The notes beneath the pieces are model-generated. The model had not been told where the DNA came from. It saw nothing but the letters and a program-made list of their open reading frames with translations, and searched no databases. Of a stretch of 64,000 nt of DNA, positions 1 to 9,793 are shown in pieces. The first letter of the stretch is position 1. Every line of letters starts with the position of its first letter. The stretch is from positions 1-64,000 of the forward strand of contig DUZU01000003.1 of assembly GCA_013349285.1 (NCBI GenBank). The letters run 5' to 3'. Source of the stretch: Deltaproteobacteria bacterium (GTDB taxonomy: Bacteria; Desulfobacterota; Desulfobulbia; Desulfobulbales; Desulfurivibrionaceae). A program made the translations under genes and the position numbers.

Positions 1-53
1 ACCTATACGCTGTTACCTTTATGATCTTGTCTCGGGGGGGAGGGGGACTGAAA

Positions 54-893
54 ATGAACACAACGCCACTGCATCTCGTCCTGTCCCTCCTGCTGCTAAC
101 TTTAACGCCTGTCACCAGCGCCGCCGACACCCTTAACCTGTGGGTCCATCCCTTTCTGCCGGCAACGGAACTTGTGAAAAAATTCAAGCCCCTGGCCGAC
201 TACCTCAGCCACGAGTGTGGGCAACACATACAGGTAAAAATCTCAAAAAGCTACAATTCCCATATCACGGGAGCCGGTAAAGATGAAATGGACATCGCCT
301 ACCTCGGCCCGGCCCCCTATGTTAAAGTAACAAGCACCTATGGCAAAAAAAGACTGCTGGCCCGCCTGGAAGTTAACTACAAGCCGTTTTTCCATGGCCT
401 GATCATCACCCGGCAGGACTCCCCGCTCAATAACTTGCAAGATCTGCACGGCAAAAATTTTGCCTTTGGCGACCCGGATTCCACCATGAGCTTTCTGGTG
501 CCCAGCTTCATGTTATCCCAAAACGGGGTTGAGATAAAAGATTTGAACAGCCACGACTTTCTCGGCTCCCACCACAACGTGGTTCTTTCCGTGCTTGGCG
601 GCTACTATGATGCCGGCGCCATCAAGGAAGAAGTTTATATGGAATACCAGGAGCGCGGCATAAAAATCCTGGCCAAGAGTCCAGCCATTGCCGAACATCT
701 CTTTGTGGCGGGCAACAAGCTCCCCGACGCCACGGTTGATAAGTTGCGCCGGGCAATGCTCAACCTTAAAGACCACAACATTCTATCCTCAATCAAAAAA
801 ACAGTGACGGGACTCGCGCCGGTTACCGATGGGGATTATGAGGAGTTACGCCGCATCCTTCACAACTCGAGCAGCGCGGAGGCAAAGCAATAG
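54..893 (+). CDS. PhnD/SsuA-type periplasmic substrate-binding protein
   Basis: A periplasmic solute-binding protein of the phosphate/phosphite/phosphonate (PhnD-like) type 2 binding-fold family, 279 aa. The first 23 or so residues form a Sec signal peptide (hydrophobic LVLSLLLLTLTP followed by SAAD). Family features seen are the MDIAYLGPAPYVKV segment and the DPDSTMSFLVPSFML segment, which in this family shape the oxyanion pocket. The ATG at 54 is preferred over the track start at 21 because an AGGGGG Shine-Dalgarno lies just upstream of it. No ABC permease or ATPase follows; instead the stop codon abuts a hybrid histidine kinase. I therefore infer a sensory role, with the binding protein presenting its ligand to the kinase, rather than uptake. 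The ligand cannot be deduced from sequence. Confidence 0.85.
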   Translation: MNTTPLHLVLSLLLLTLTPVTSAADTLNLWVHPFLPATELVKKFKPLADYLSHECGQHIQVKISKSYNSHITGAGKDEMDIAYLGPAPYVKVTSTYGKKRLLARLEVNYKPFFHGLIITRQDSPLNNLQDLHGKNFAFGDPDSTMSFLVPSFMLSQNGVEIKDLNSHDFLGSHHNVVLSVLGGYYDAGAIKEEVYMEYQERGIKILAKSPAIAEHLFVAGNKLPDATVDKLRRAMLNLKDHNILSSIKKTVTGLAPVTDGDYEELRRILHNSSSAEAKQ

Positions 894-922
894 ACCTGAC
901 GAGCCCAACCAAATACGGCCAG

Positions 923-3088
923 GTGATTTCGGCTTTTCTCCTTGTCCTGATTATATTTCTGGTTTCCCTTGACATCGTCATCGTCTCGAGGGAACGCTCG
1001 TCCCTTTACTTTGAAGCAGACCAGCAGTCCCAAAACGAGCTTTCCCTGATCGGAACCTTTGTCACCGAACCGATGCTGCGTCACGAATTCGCCACGGTTG
1101 AACAATTCATGCTGCAATGGGGCGACAAAAACCCCAATGTCGTCCGCATCCGCGCTTTATCCCCAGCCGGGCTGCTGTTCGCCGAATACCAAAGCCACCC
1201 CCAGCGGGCGGACGAATTTCTTACGGCAAAACGCTCTATTTATTTTGCCGACCAGCACCTGCTCGACCTGGAACTCACCAAAGACCTCTCCCCCTTAACC
1301 ACCCGCCTGGCGGATTTTCGGCAGGCCCTTTTTATCCGCTCGTTGATTGCCACCATGGTTATCGGCACCATTCTATGGTTCATCTTCAAACTCTTGGCCC
1401 TGCGCCCCCTGGAGCAGGAAATCATAAAAAGGACACAAGCCGAAGACGATCTGCAGAAGGCCCATAACCACCTGGAAGCAAGAGTGGAAACAAGAACGGC
1501 GGAACTTTCCCGGGCTCTCAAAAATCTTAATATGGAGATGCATGAACGCAACCTGGCGGAACAAGCCTTGGCCGCCGAGAAAGAGCGCCTCTCCATAACC
1601 CTGCGCAGCATTGGCGACGGGGTCATCACCACCGACACCGACTACAAGGTGCTCACCATCAACAAGGTCGCCGAACGGCTTACCGGGTGGAACCAAGAGG
1701 CGGCGACCGGCAAACCGGTGGATACGGTTTGCCAGATCATCGACCAGCAGAACAACAGCCCCTGCGATAATCCGGTAAAAAAAGCCATCGCCACCGGCAT
1801 GATTATCGACACGGAAAAAGACACCATCCTGATCGCCAATGACGGCAGCCAAAAGAAGATTGCTCAAAGCGCCGCCCCCATCTGCAACGAAAAGAGCCGG
1901 ATTATCGGGGCGGTCCTCGTTTTTCGCGATGTAACGGAAAAAAGCAAACTGGAAGAAGAACTGTTAAAGGCCAAAAAAATCGAATCGATCGGCGTACTCG
2001 CCGGCGGCATCGCCCATGATTTCAACAACATCCTCACCGCCATCATGGGCAACATCAGCCTGGCGACCAGGCTCGCCGACCGGAATAATCAAATCTACGA
2101 TCTACTTACGGCAGCCGGCAAAGCCGGGGTGCGGGCCAAGGATCTCATCCAGCAGCTGCTCACCTTTTCCAAGGGCGGGGATCCAGTCAAAAAAATCGCC
2201 TCCATCACCGAGATCATTAGCGATTCAGCCGATTTCATTCTGCACGGCAGCAATGCCCGATGTGAATATCATTTCCAGGATGATCTCTGGCCCCTTGAAA
2301 TAGACAAAGGCCAGATCAGCCAAGTCATCCAGAATATTATCCTCAATGCCAACCAGGCCATGCCCAAAGGCGGCAACATCAAGATAAGCTGTGAAAATTA
2401 CCACCACACCCAGGGGGACGCCCTGCCCCTGCTCCACGACAAATATGTGCGCATCAAGATCAGCGACCAGGGCGTAGGCATTCCGAAAGAACTGCTTGAT
2501 AAAATTTTCGATCCCTACTTTACCACCAAAGAGAAAGGCGATGGACTGGGGTTGGCCATTACCCATTCGATTGTAAACAAGCATGGGGGGCATATCATGG
2601 TTGATTCGCAGCCCGGCCAGGGGACGACCTTCACCATTTATCTTGCCGCCTCAGGGGAAAAAATCAAAGCTGCGCCGCTGGTTGTCAACCTGCCGCAAAG
2701 CAAGGGTCAAGAAAAAATCCTGGTCATGGATGACGAGGCCATTGTAAGAGATGTCGCCCATGATATTCTCGATTTCCTCGGCTACCAGGTGGAATTCGCC
2801 AACGACGGGCAAGAAGCCTTGGAACTTTACCGGGGCAGTCTGGAGAAAGGGACGCCCTTTGACATCGTTATTATGGATCTGACGATCCCCGGTGGCATGG
2901 GCGGCAAGGAAACGATGGAAAAACTGCTCAAAATCGACCCGCAGGTAAAGGCCATCGTGACCAGCGGCTATTCCAACGACCCCATCATGGCCAACTACAA
3001 AGATTACGGATTCAAGGGGGTGCTCAACAAGCCCTTCCAGGTTAAGGATCTTGGCGATGAAATCCACCAGATCCTTAACAGGCCATAA
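923..3088 (+). CDS. Membrane hybrid sensor histidine kinase (PAS-HisKA-HATPase-REC)
   Basis: A 721-aa hybrid kinase. Transmembrane segments lie at about residues 1-22 and 138-160 and enclose a periplasmic sensor of about 115 residues. A coiled coil at 165-225 leads to a PAS domain (225-340), a HisKA domain with phospho-acceptor His365 in GGIAHDFNN, a HATPase with DQGVGIP and GDGLGLAI boxes, and a C-terminal receiver with acceptor Asp in IVIMDLTIPGG. The coordinates use the GTG at 923, which has no Shine-Dalgarno. A GGAGG at 878-882 is instead 7 nt from an in-frame ATA at 890 that overlaps the upstream TAG, and starting there would add MDLTSPTKYGQ before the first membrane segment. Tight linkage to the binding protein suggests one sensory unit. 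There is no DNA-binding output domain, so the final target is elsewhere. Confidence 0.9.
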   Translation: MISAFLLVLIIFLVSLDIVIVSRERSSLYFEADQQSQNELSLIGTFVTEPMLRHEFATVEQFMLQWGDKNPNVVRIRALSPAGLLFAEYQSHPQRADEFLTAKRSIYFADQHLLDLELTKDLSPLTTRLADFRQALFIRSLIATMVIGTILWFIFKLLALRPLEQEIIKRTQAEDDLQKAHNHLEARVETRTAELSRALKNLNMEMHERNLAEQALAAEKERLSITLRSIGDGVITTDTDYKVLTINKVAERLTGWNQEAATGKPVDTVCQIIDQQNNSPCDNPVKKAIATGMIIDTEKDTILIANDGSQKKIAQSAAPICNEKSRIIGAVLVFRDVTEKSKLEEELLKAKKIESIGVLAGGIAHDFNNILTAIMGNISLATRLADRNNQIYDLLTAAGKAGVRAKDLIQQLLTFSKGGDPVKKIASITEIISDSADFILHGSNARCEYHFQDDLWPLEIDKGQISQVIQNIILNANQAMPKGGNIKISCENYHHTQGDALPLLHDKYVRIKISDQGVGIPKELLDKIFDPYFTTKEKGDGLGLAITHSIVNKHGGHIMVDSQPGQGTTFTIYLAASGEKIKAAPLVVNLPQSKGQEKILVMDDEAIVRDVAHDILDFLGYQVEFANDGQEALELYRGSLEKGTPFDIVIMDLTIPGGMGGKETMEKLLKIDPQVKAIVTSGYSNDPIMANYKDYGFKGVLNKPFQVKDLGDEIHQILNRP

Positions 3089-3208
3089 GTGAAAAACCTC
3101 CGCCGCCCCTCCCAGCCAAACAGAAAATGGGATTAAACCTCCCCCCTCAACTCGGCGCGGATTGCAACCAACCAAGCGGCAGGCTTAACAAAAAATACCC
3201 TTCACCAG

Positions 3209-4750
3209 TTATTGCCTGGGCACCAGCAACACCAACACTTCAAGATTTGCCGAACCGGGAAACATGTCCAGGGGGACAATCCGGCTCACCTTGAAACCGT
3301 TGGCCTGCCATTCCTTCAAAGAAGCTGGAATCTGATCGACTCCGCAAAAGATGTGCAGAATTTTTTTGGGGCGACGCTTGCAGATCGCCTTGATCACGCC
3401 CGGCATCGGCCCCTGTCGGGGTGGATCCAGCAATACGGCTTCCGGACCGGAAGCGGCCGGGATCCCCTTTTCAAAAAGACTTCTGGTTATCCGCCGGGCA
3501 AGAAATTTGGCCGCCCCGCCCCGCTCTTTATTCAACTGAGTATTGGCAACGGCCGACCGGATGGAGGGACCCTCGGCATCAATGGCCAACACCTGTTTGT
3601 AGTCCTGGGCCAAAAAATGACTAAAAAGACCGTAACCGCAATAAAGGTCGAGCAGTTGCTCCTTTTTGTCCGGCGCCAGGAGCAGCCGGGCCTGGGTCAG
3701 CATCTCCTCCACCATTGATTCGTTGACCTGGGAAAAAGAGGTAGGATGAAAAAGATAACGGCAACCGCCGTGGCTCACCGCCAGCTGATCGGGCCCGAAA
3801 AGTTTTTTAAAGCTGGTCCCTTCCGACGGCCGCCGGCTCTCCAGGTAATAATCAGACTTGCTGGGATCAAGATAGGCAGAGGCGGCGACAATGGGCTCCG
3901 CCAATTTCTGCAGATGGACGGCCAGCATCTTCAACTTGCGCACCAGGGGGCCGTTCATCATGTCAACGTTGAAGATGACCGCCATCTCCTCGTAGCTGCC
4001 GCGGATAATGAGATAATTCAGATGGCCGGCTATCAGCCGGTAGGTGCCCTCACTTAATTTCTTCTGCAGAAAACGATAGATCCGCTCATGCTCGACCGGT
4101 TCAAGGGGCGAGGCCAGAAAAGATTTTTTATGCTCGGGCCGCCCCCATTTACTGTGGTCGCCGAAGAGCAGGTAAAGGGTGGAACCTTGCAAAAAACCGC
4201 GCCGCTTCGAGGTGGTCCGATAGCCTCGGGGCCGGGGCGAGGCAACGATAGACTCAGGGCTGCCGGCCAGCCTATGCTTGTTCCAATATGCGGCCAAGCC
4301 CTCGTTTTTTATGGCAAGTTCGGCGCCGTAATCAAGATGAGCAAGGGGCGAACTATGGAGAATATCTTCGGAAATCACCTCGGGTGCAGGCGGCACAAGG
4401 GGCAGCAGCAGCCCGGCAAAAGAGACCCCGGCCGCGGAAGTTCCCCCCTTGGCCGGCAGCCGTTTGTTATTGCCGGCAAGCCTTGGCTCTTTTGACGCCG
4501 CATCCGAAGCCTTGGCAGGCGGCCGCCCGCCATCGGCCTCCGGCCGCTTACCTTTAGCGGCGGGGCGCCGGCCTTTCGGGGCAAAGCGCTGCGCTTTGCC
4601 ATCATCGGTTCGCTCAACTTTGGCAGAGGGCCGCTTGCTTTGCACCTTGGGCCGCTTGCCCTTGCCATGGGGCCGGGCACCTTTAGCCCCCGACTGTTCA
4701 AGGATTGGTTCGGAAAATTTAGTTTTTTGCTGCTTAGTTTTTGCCGCCAA
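3209..4750 (-). CDS. Class I SAM-dependent RNA (uracil-C5) methyltransferase, RlmD/TrmA family, with basic N-terminal extension
   Basis: A 513-aa protein. The C-terminal half carries the TrmA/RumA signature: the SAM-binding LLDLYCGYGLFSHFLA motif, the VLLDPPRQGP motif, and a Cys in HIFCGVDQ at the position of the catalytic nucleophile. This family methylates uracil C5 in rRNA or tRNA; which base is unknown. The first 110 or so residues are low complexity and very rich in Lys, Arg, Pro and Ala, with imperfect repeats of the KGRRPAAKGKRP type. They probably form a disordered RNA-binding tail; no TRAM domain is visible. The start is a TTG at 4750. An in-frame TAA lies only seven codons upstream with no ATG between, so the start is well bounded. 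The gene converges on the upstream kinase. Confidence 0.85.
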   Translation of the reverse strand: MAAKTKQQKTKFSEPILEQSGAKGARPHGKGKRPKVQSKRPSAKVERTDDGKAQRFAPKGRRPAAKGKRPEADGGRPPAKASDAASKEPRLAGNNKRLPAKGGTSAAGVSFAGLLLPLVPPAPEVISEDILHSSPLAHLDYGAELAIKNEGLAAYWNKHRLAGSPESIVASPRPRGYRTTSKRRGFLQGSTLYLLFGDHSKWGRPEHKKSFLASPLEPVEHERIYRFLQKKLSEGTYRLIAGHLNYLIIRGSYEEMAVIFNVDMMNGPLVRKLKMLAVHLQKLAEPIVAASAYLDPSKSDYYLESRRPSEGTSFKKLFGPDQLAVSHGGCRYLFHPTSFSQVNESMVEEMLTQARLLLAPDKKEQLLDLYCGYGLFSHFLAQDYKQVLAIDAEGPSIRSAVANTQLNKERGGAAKFLARRITRSLFEKGIPAASGPEAVLLDPPRQGPMPGVIKAICKRRPKKILHIFCGVDQIPASLKEWQANGFKVSRIVPLDMFPGSANLEVLVLLVPRQ

Positions 4751-5128
4751 GATATCACCAAGAAAGATTTAAACAATTTTCGCCCGAAAACAAATCCGGC
4801 CGGCAAACGCAAGAAGCGTTGCAGACGGACCACCCGCCCTGCCTATTGGGCGCAACGGCGAACAGTTAGCTTAAAATAACAAACTATACACCGCCCGAAT
4901 ACGCTTATATAGAAAAATCATAAAAAAAACCTCGAACTCGAAGGAACAACCGAGATTAAAGGGAGCCGATAAGCCTTTGTCCTTACCAATCGCCGCAAAT
5001 ACTTAGCGAACAGACAGAGACTCTTCGCAACTCGCACCAATCGCCTCCGGGATGCGCCTAATATTGCCGGAAGACAATTAAATCTTGAAGGAAAGAGGCA
5101 GGGGCAGACATAATAGGCCGGGACCTCT

Positions 5129-5332
5129 TTATACATTTCGACATTTTTTTTCGATGATCAACAAAGATGGATAGCCCGGACGCAATAGCGTCTTTGCATA
5201 TAGCATAAAACAAGATTTTGCTCCCGTTAATTCTCCAAAGTCGATTTCCGGTTCATCTTGCCCCTGCTTGCCAATACGGATCACCTGCTTGCGGAACTTG
5301 CTGACAAAATGTGATTTTTGCGTTATATACAC
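5129..5332 (-). CDS. Possible small hypothetical protein in a long intergenic region
   Basis: An open frame of 67 codons starting with GTG, with GGGGA only 3 nt upstream, inside the 683-bp stretch between the methyltransferase and prfC. The product is mixed hydrophilic/hydrophobic (EPEIDFGELTGAKSC, PSLLIIEKK). I recognise no family. A second frame at 4918-5136 follows it and looks like random coding. The region is less GC-rich than its neighbours and I saw no tRNA or terminator in it. It may be a decayed gene or simply non-coding. Confidence 0.22.
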   Translation of the reverse strand: MYITQKSHFVSKFRKQVIRIGKQGQDEPEIDFGELTGAKSCFMLYAKTLLRPGYPSLLIIEKKCRNV

Positions 5333-5433
5333 TGTTCCCCGTTGATCAAACCAGAAGACATCCAGCCGCGGACTAAATTTCCCACGGCAACCGGCGGGGC
5401 ATTTCCCTTATCTATTCATTAAAAGGCAGAAAA

Positions 5434-7020
5434 TTGAGCAGTCAACTTCAAAAAGAAATCGCACGCCGCCGGACCTTCGGCATCATCAGCCATCCCGATG
5501 CGGGCAAGACCACCCTTACCGAAAAACTGCTGCTCTTCGGCGGCGCCATCCAGATGGCCGGCGCGGTCAAATCCCGCAAAACAGCCCAGCACGCAACCAG
5601 TGACTGGATGGCCATCGAGAAGGAACGCGGCATCTCGGTTACCTCCTCGGTAATGAAGTTCAATTATCGGGATTTTGAGATCAACCTGCTGGACACCCCC
5701 GGCCATCAAGATTTTTCCGAGGACACCTACCGGGTGCTGACCGCGGTGGACAGCGCCCTGATGGTAATCGACAACGCCAAGGGCGTCGAATCCCAGACCG
5801 AAAAACTGATGGAGGTCTGCCGGATGCGCAATACCCCGGTTATCACCTTTATCAACAAACTCGACCGAGAGGGCAGAGAGCCGCTGGATATCCTGGCCGA
5901 AATCGAAGAAAAACTGCAGATCGAATGCACCCCGCTCTCCTGGCCCATCGGCATGGGTAAAGGCTTTAAAGGGGTTTATGATATCTACCGCAAACAGCTG
6001 CAGCTTTTTACCCCGGGCAAAGACACCCGTCCCAAGGACGGCATCGTCATCAAGGGCCTGGACGATCCATTGCTGGACAAGCTGCTCGGCACGGACGCCG
6101 ACAAGCTGAGAGAGGATATCGAGCTGCTGGAAGGGGCGGCCAACCCCTTTGACCACCAGGAGTATCTCAAGGCCAGCCAGAGCCCGGTATTTTTCGGCAG
6201 CGCCGTCAACAACTTCGGGGTCAAGGAAATGCTGGACGCCTTTGTCGAGCTGGCCCCGGCCCCCGGCCCCCGGCCGACCATCGACCGGGATATTTTGCCG
6301 GACGAAGAAACCTTTTCCGGCTTCACCTTTAAAATCCAGGCCAACATGAATCCGGCCCACCGGGATCGAATCGCTTTTTTCCGGATCTGCTCCGGCAAAT
6401 TCACCCGGGGGATGAAGGTGCGCCACCACCGCATCGGCAAAGAGGTTTCCCTGGCCAATGCCACTATTTTCATGGCCCAGGACCGCAGCAACGTGGAAGA
6501 GGCGTATCCCGGCGACATCATCGGCATCCACAACCACGGCACGATCAAGATCGGCGATACCTTCAGCGACAAAGAGCCCCTCAAGTTCACCGGCATTCCC
6601 AACTTTGCCCCGGAACATTTCCGCCGGGTTCTGCTTAAAAACCCGCTCAAAACCAAGCAGCTCAACAAGGGGCTGATGCAGCTTGCCGAAGAAGGCGCGG
6701 TGCAGCTGTTCCGGCCGCTGATGGGCAGCGATTATATCCTGGGCGCGGTGGGAGTTTTGCAGTTTGAGGTGACCATGGCCCGCCTCAAGGCGGAATACGG
6801 CGTTGAGGCGATCTACGAAGCGGTCAACTATGCCACGGCCCGCTGGATTTCCTGCAGCGACCGCAAAAAACTGGAAGAGTTCAAGAGCAAGAAACAGTCC
6901 AACCTCGCCCTTGACGGCGAAGGCCACCTCTCTTTTCTGGCGGACAGCGAGTGGCGCCTGGCCCGGACCGTGGAACTGTTCCCGGACATCACCTTCCATA
7001 AAACCAGGGAATACAGTTAA
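5434..7020 (+). CDS. prfC: Peptide chain release factor 3
   Basis: A 528-aa translational GTPase that recycles RF1/RF2 from the ribosome after termination. The G domain is clear: P-loop [15 protein letters not shown] (about residues 18-32), switch [16 protein letters not shown], and [10 protein letters not shown] for guanine specificity. Domains II and III follow with the expected RF3 length and the C-terminal family signature [14 protein letters not shown]. The start is a TTG at 5434 preceded by AAAAGG; the next family-conserved residues ([21 protein letters not shown]) follow directly, so no other start fits. The gene stands alone on the plus strand. A 526-aa antisense frame is a shadow caused by codon bias. 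Confidence 0.97.
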   Translation: MSSQLQKEIARRRTFGIISHPDAGKTTLTEKLLLFGGAIQMAGAVKSRKTAQHATSDWMAIEKERGISVTSSVMKFNYRDFEINLLDTPGHQDFSEDTYRVLTAVDSALMVIDNAKGVESQTEKLMEVCRMRNTPVITFINKLDREGREPLDILAEIEEKLQIECTPLSWPIGMGKGFKGVYDIYRKQLQLFTPGKDTRPKDGIVIKGLDDPLLDKLLGTDADKLREDIELLEGAANPFDHQEYLKASQSPVFFGSAVNNFGVKEMLDAFVELAPAPGPRPTIDRDILPDEETFSGFTFKIQANMNPAHRDRIAFFRICSGKFTRGMKVRHHRIGKEVSLANATIFMAQDRSNVEEAYPGDIIGIHNHGTIKIGDTFSDKEPLKFTGIPNFAPEHFRRVLLKNPLKTKQLNKGLMQLAEEGAVQLFRPLMGSDYILGAVGVLQFEVTMARLKAEYGVEAIYEAVNYATARWISCSDRKKLEEFKSKKQSNLALDGEGHLSFLADSEWRLARTVELFPDITFHKTREYS

Positions 7021-7182
7021 TTTTCTTTTCTGCGCAGCCCAAAATTTCAGCCGTAAAAACGGCTAACGTCAAAGGCGACTTGCTTGAGATTGTTTTTGGT
7101 GGCCGGCCCGCCATTATTCGCGGCGCATGCAGCGCCCACGAAACTATCATCAACCCGGCGATAACTCAGGGACAACCGGGTT

Positions 7183-9738
7183 TTATTCCGGCAAATCAAG
7201 GGTTGCCTGCGGGGTAAGCAGTTCGGTTATCACCTCAATCATGGCCTCCAACTCCACCGGCTTAAAAAGCAACCGGCTGACCCCGGCCGCAGTTGCCTTG
7301 TGCTCATCCACCATATCGCTGTAACCGGTAACCATGACCACCGGGATATCCGGCCTGATGGCCAACGCCTTTTGGGCCAGTTCCAAGCCAGTCATCCCGG
7401 GCATGGTCTGATCCGTAATAATAAGATCGAACTTGGCCGGCGCCGCGGCAAAGGCGGCCAAGGCCTGGGTACTGTCAAGAAACCCGGCAACCGAGCAACC
7501 AATCGATTTAAGGATATTTTCCGCCAGGGAAACGTTTAACCCCACATCATCGACGATCAATACCCGTTTGCCGAGATCAGGTAAGACCTTGGTCTCTTCA
7601 TTTTCCGGATCGACAACCACCTCACCGTCAACCACCGGAAAAAACAAGGTGAAGATCGAGCCTTGCCCCGTCCTGCTTTCAACAAACACCGCCCCGCCAT
7701 GACTCCTCATAATCCCATGAACCACGGCCAGACCCAATCCGGTGCCCTCCCCGATTTTCTTGGTGGTGAAATAAGGCTCAAAGATCCGTTCCATCGTCGC
7801 CGGGTCCATACCACACCCGTTGTCGCTTACGGTAAGCCGCGCATAATCGCCAACGGCCAGCTCCGGAACCTGAGCCATCAGGGTCGAATCAACATGCAGC
7901 TCATCGAGTTTTACCGAAAGCACGCCCCCTGACTCCCGCATGGCATGATAGGCGTTGGTGCCCAGATTCATCACAACCTGCGAGATCTGGGTGGCATCCG
8001 ACAACACCGGCCGGCAATGCATATCCAGATCAACCTGCAACTCAATCGTCGTCGGCAAAGTGCTTCGCAACAACTTTAACACTTCCTTGATCATATATTG
8101 TAGACACAGGGGCTTGCGCACCTCCTCCGTCGGTCTGCTGAAGGAGAGAATCTGCTGAATGAGATCGGCGGCGCCCTTGCCGGCTTTTTCAATGGCCAGG
8201 GCAAACTCGTACTGCTTGCTGTCCTGGGTAAAAGATCGCCGCAACAGTCCGCCATAACCTATGATCGCATTAAGCATGTTATTAAAATCATGGGCGATTC
8301 CGCCGGCCAGAGTGCCGATGGCCTCCAGTTTCTGGGCCTGGCGAAGCTGGGCTTCGAGCCTTGCTTTTTCTGCCTCGGCCTCTACCCGCTGCGAGATATC
8401 AAGAAAACTTTCCAACAGACATTTACGGCCATTGAGCACAAACTCGACCACCGACTTGACGATAGGCAAGTTCTTGCCGGCTGAAGTCAACAGGTATCGC
8501 TCTGAATTATCAACCTCTTGGCCGTGATCCAGGACCGGACAATTGTTTTTCTCGGCTGGACAAATAAAGAGATGACAATGCTTATTGATCATTTCCGCAA
8601 CGGAACGCCCGACCAACCGGGAGGCGGCCATATTGGCATCGACGATCCGGCGGCTTTCCTGATCAACGATCACGATGCCGGTCTGCACCGTATCAAAGAT
8701 GGCCTGCAATCGTTTTTCACTGGCCCGCAACGCTTCAACCGCGCTCTTATGCCGGGCCTTGGTGCGCAAAGCCATGATTCCGTATGCCAGATCCTGGGCA
8801 AGCTCGGACAGCAGCTCAACCTCGTCATCGGCAAAGGCGTTGTCAATATTCGCATAGATATTCAACGCGCCGAAAACACCATCCTCCGCACCCAACGGGA
8901 CCGCGATGGATGAACGATAGCCGTATTGTATCGCAGCCTTACGCCACGGCTCATATGAAGGAAGGGACTCGCTGTTATTGTTGATCGCGATCCGCCCGCT
9001 GCGAATGGCAAGGCCGGTCGGCCCTCTGCCGCATTGATCATCCGCCCAACTCACCCTGAGCCCCTTAAGATAATCGGTGTCCTTGCCGGCCTTCGCGGCG
9101 ATCCGGACGGTTTTTCTCTTATTAGGCTGAGCATACCCGACCCAGGCCAACGAATAACCACCGACCTCCACCAGAATTTGGCAGATTTTCTCGATGAGGT
9201 TTTGTTCGGTTTTCAAGCGGACCATGGCCTGATTACACAGACTCAGGGTTTTATAGGCCCGGGTTGCCTTACGTACCTTCTCATCGGCAATCTTTTGGTC
9301 AGTGATATCGGAAACCAGGGCATCATACTCGACAAGATTGCCGGCCTGGTCAAAGCTTGGCACCGAGGTATTCCTGACCCAGCGCACCGAGCCGTTTTTA
9401 TGAATAATCCGGTGCTCGAAAGCTGGAATGGCGACCCCATCCATCAACCGGGCAAGATTCTCCACAACCAACGGCCGATCATCGACATGGATCATCTCAA
9501 ACCAGATAAAGGGATCTGCCATGTATTCGTCAGGGGTATATCCGGTGACGGCAAAACTGTTAACCGAGTGCAGGGTCTCCCTCGGCTTGCCGTTTTCGAT
9601 TTTCACGGTATAGGTGTAATCGGTGACCGCGGCGAGGAGTTTCTTGTAACGCTGATCATCATCTGAAACAGTTACCAGATATTGCCCCTCGGCAAAACTG
9701 TTGGCTGGATGCGGGGATGGAAAAACCGGACCACTCAT
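7183..9738 (-). CDS. Soluble hybrid histidine kinase (PAS-GAF-PAS-HisKA-HATPase-REC)
   Basis: An 851-aa cytoplasmic kinase with no membrane segment. The order is PAS (25-148, with HKNGSVRWVRN typical of the PAS/PAC edge), GAF (165-330), PAS (340-455), HisKA with His483 in GGIAHDFNN, HATPase (580-705, SDNGCGMD and GEGTGLGLAVV), and a receiver at 725-845 with Asp in LIITDQTMPGMTG and the conserved Lys in LLFKPVE. The second PAS contains four Cys/His residues (HCHLFICPAEKNNCPVLDHG), a possible metal or redox site. It is the last gene of a same-strand signalling block: receiver 55 bp upstream, then the degenerate ATPase and the PAS-LuxR gene. Signal unknown; a cytosolic redox or small-molecule cue fits the PAS/GAF set. 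Confidence 0.9.
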   Translation of the reverse strand: MSGPVFPSPHPANSFAEGQYLVTVSDDDQRYKKLLAAVTDYTYTVKIENGKPRETLHSVNSFAVTGYTPDEYMADPFIWFEMIHVDDRPLVVENLARLMDGVAIPAFEHRIIHKNGSVRWVRNTSVPSFDQAGNLVEYDALVSDITDQKIADEKVRKATRAYKTLSLCNQAMVRLKTEQNLIEKICQILVEVGGYSLAWVGYAQPNKRKTVRIAAKAGKDTDYLKGLRVSWADDQCGRGPTGLAIRSGRIAINNNSESLPSYEPWRKAAIQYGYRSSIAVPLGAEDGVFGALNIYANIDNAFADDEVELLSELAQDLAYGIMALRTKARHKSAVEALRASEKRLQAIFDTVQTGIVIVDQESRRIVDANMAASRLVGRSVAEMINKHCHLFICPAEKNNCPVLDHGQEVDNSERYLLTSAGKNLPIVKSVVEFVLNGRKCLLESFLDISQRVEAEAEKARLEAQLRQAQKLEAIGTLAGGIAHDFNNMLNAIIGYGGLLRRSFTQDSKQYEFALAIEKAGKGAADLIQQILSFSRPTEEVRKPLCLQYMIKEVLKLLRSTLPTTIELQVDLDMHCRPVLSDATQISQVVMNLGTNAYHAMRESGGVLSVKLDELHVDSTLMAQVPELAVGDYARLTVSDNGCGMDPATMERIFEPYFTTKKIGEGTGLGLAVVHGIMRSHGGAVFVESRTGQGSIFTLFFPVVDGEVVVDPENEETKVLPDLGKRVLIVDDVGLNVSLAENILKSIGCSVAGFLDSTQALAAFAAAPAKFDLIITDQTMPGMTGLELAQKALAIRPDIPVVMVTGYSDMVDEHKATAAGVSRLLFKPVELEAMIEVITELLTPQATLDLPE

Positions 9739-9793
9739 TTAATAAACCTCATAATCTGGCTGTCTCGCTAACAACACCTTCCCCCCCCAAAAC

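Noticed and set aside
4918-5136. 72-codon minus-strand frame
   Set aside because: No ribosome-binding site, no recognisable pattern.
5419-6999. 526-codon minus-strand frame opposite prfC
   Set aside because: Antisense to a clear RF3 gene; composition is a mirror of GC-biased codons and shows no family motif.
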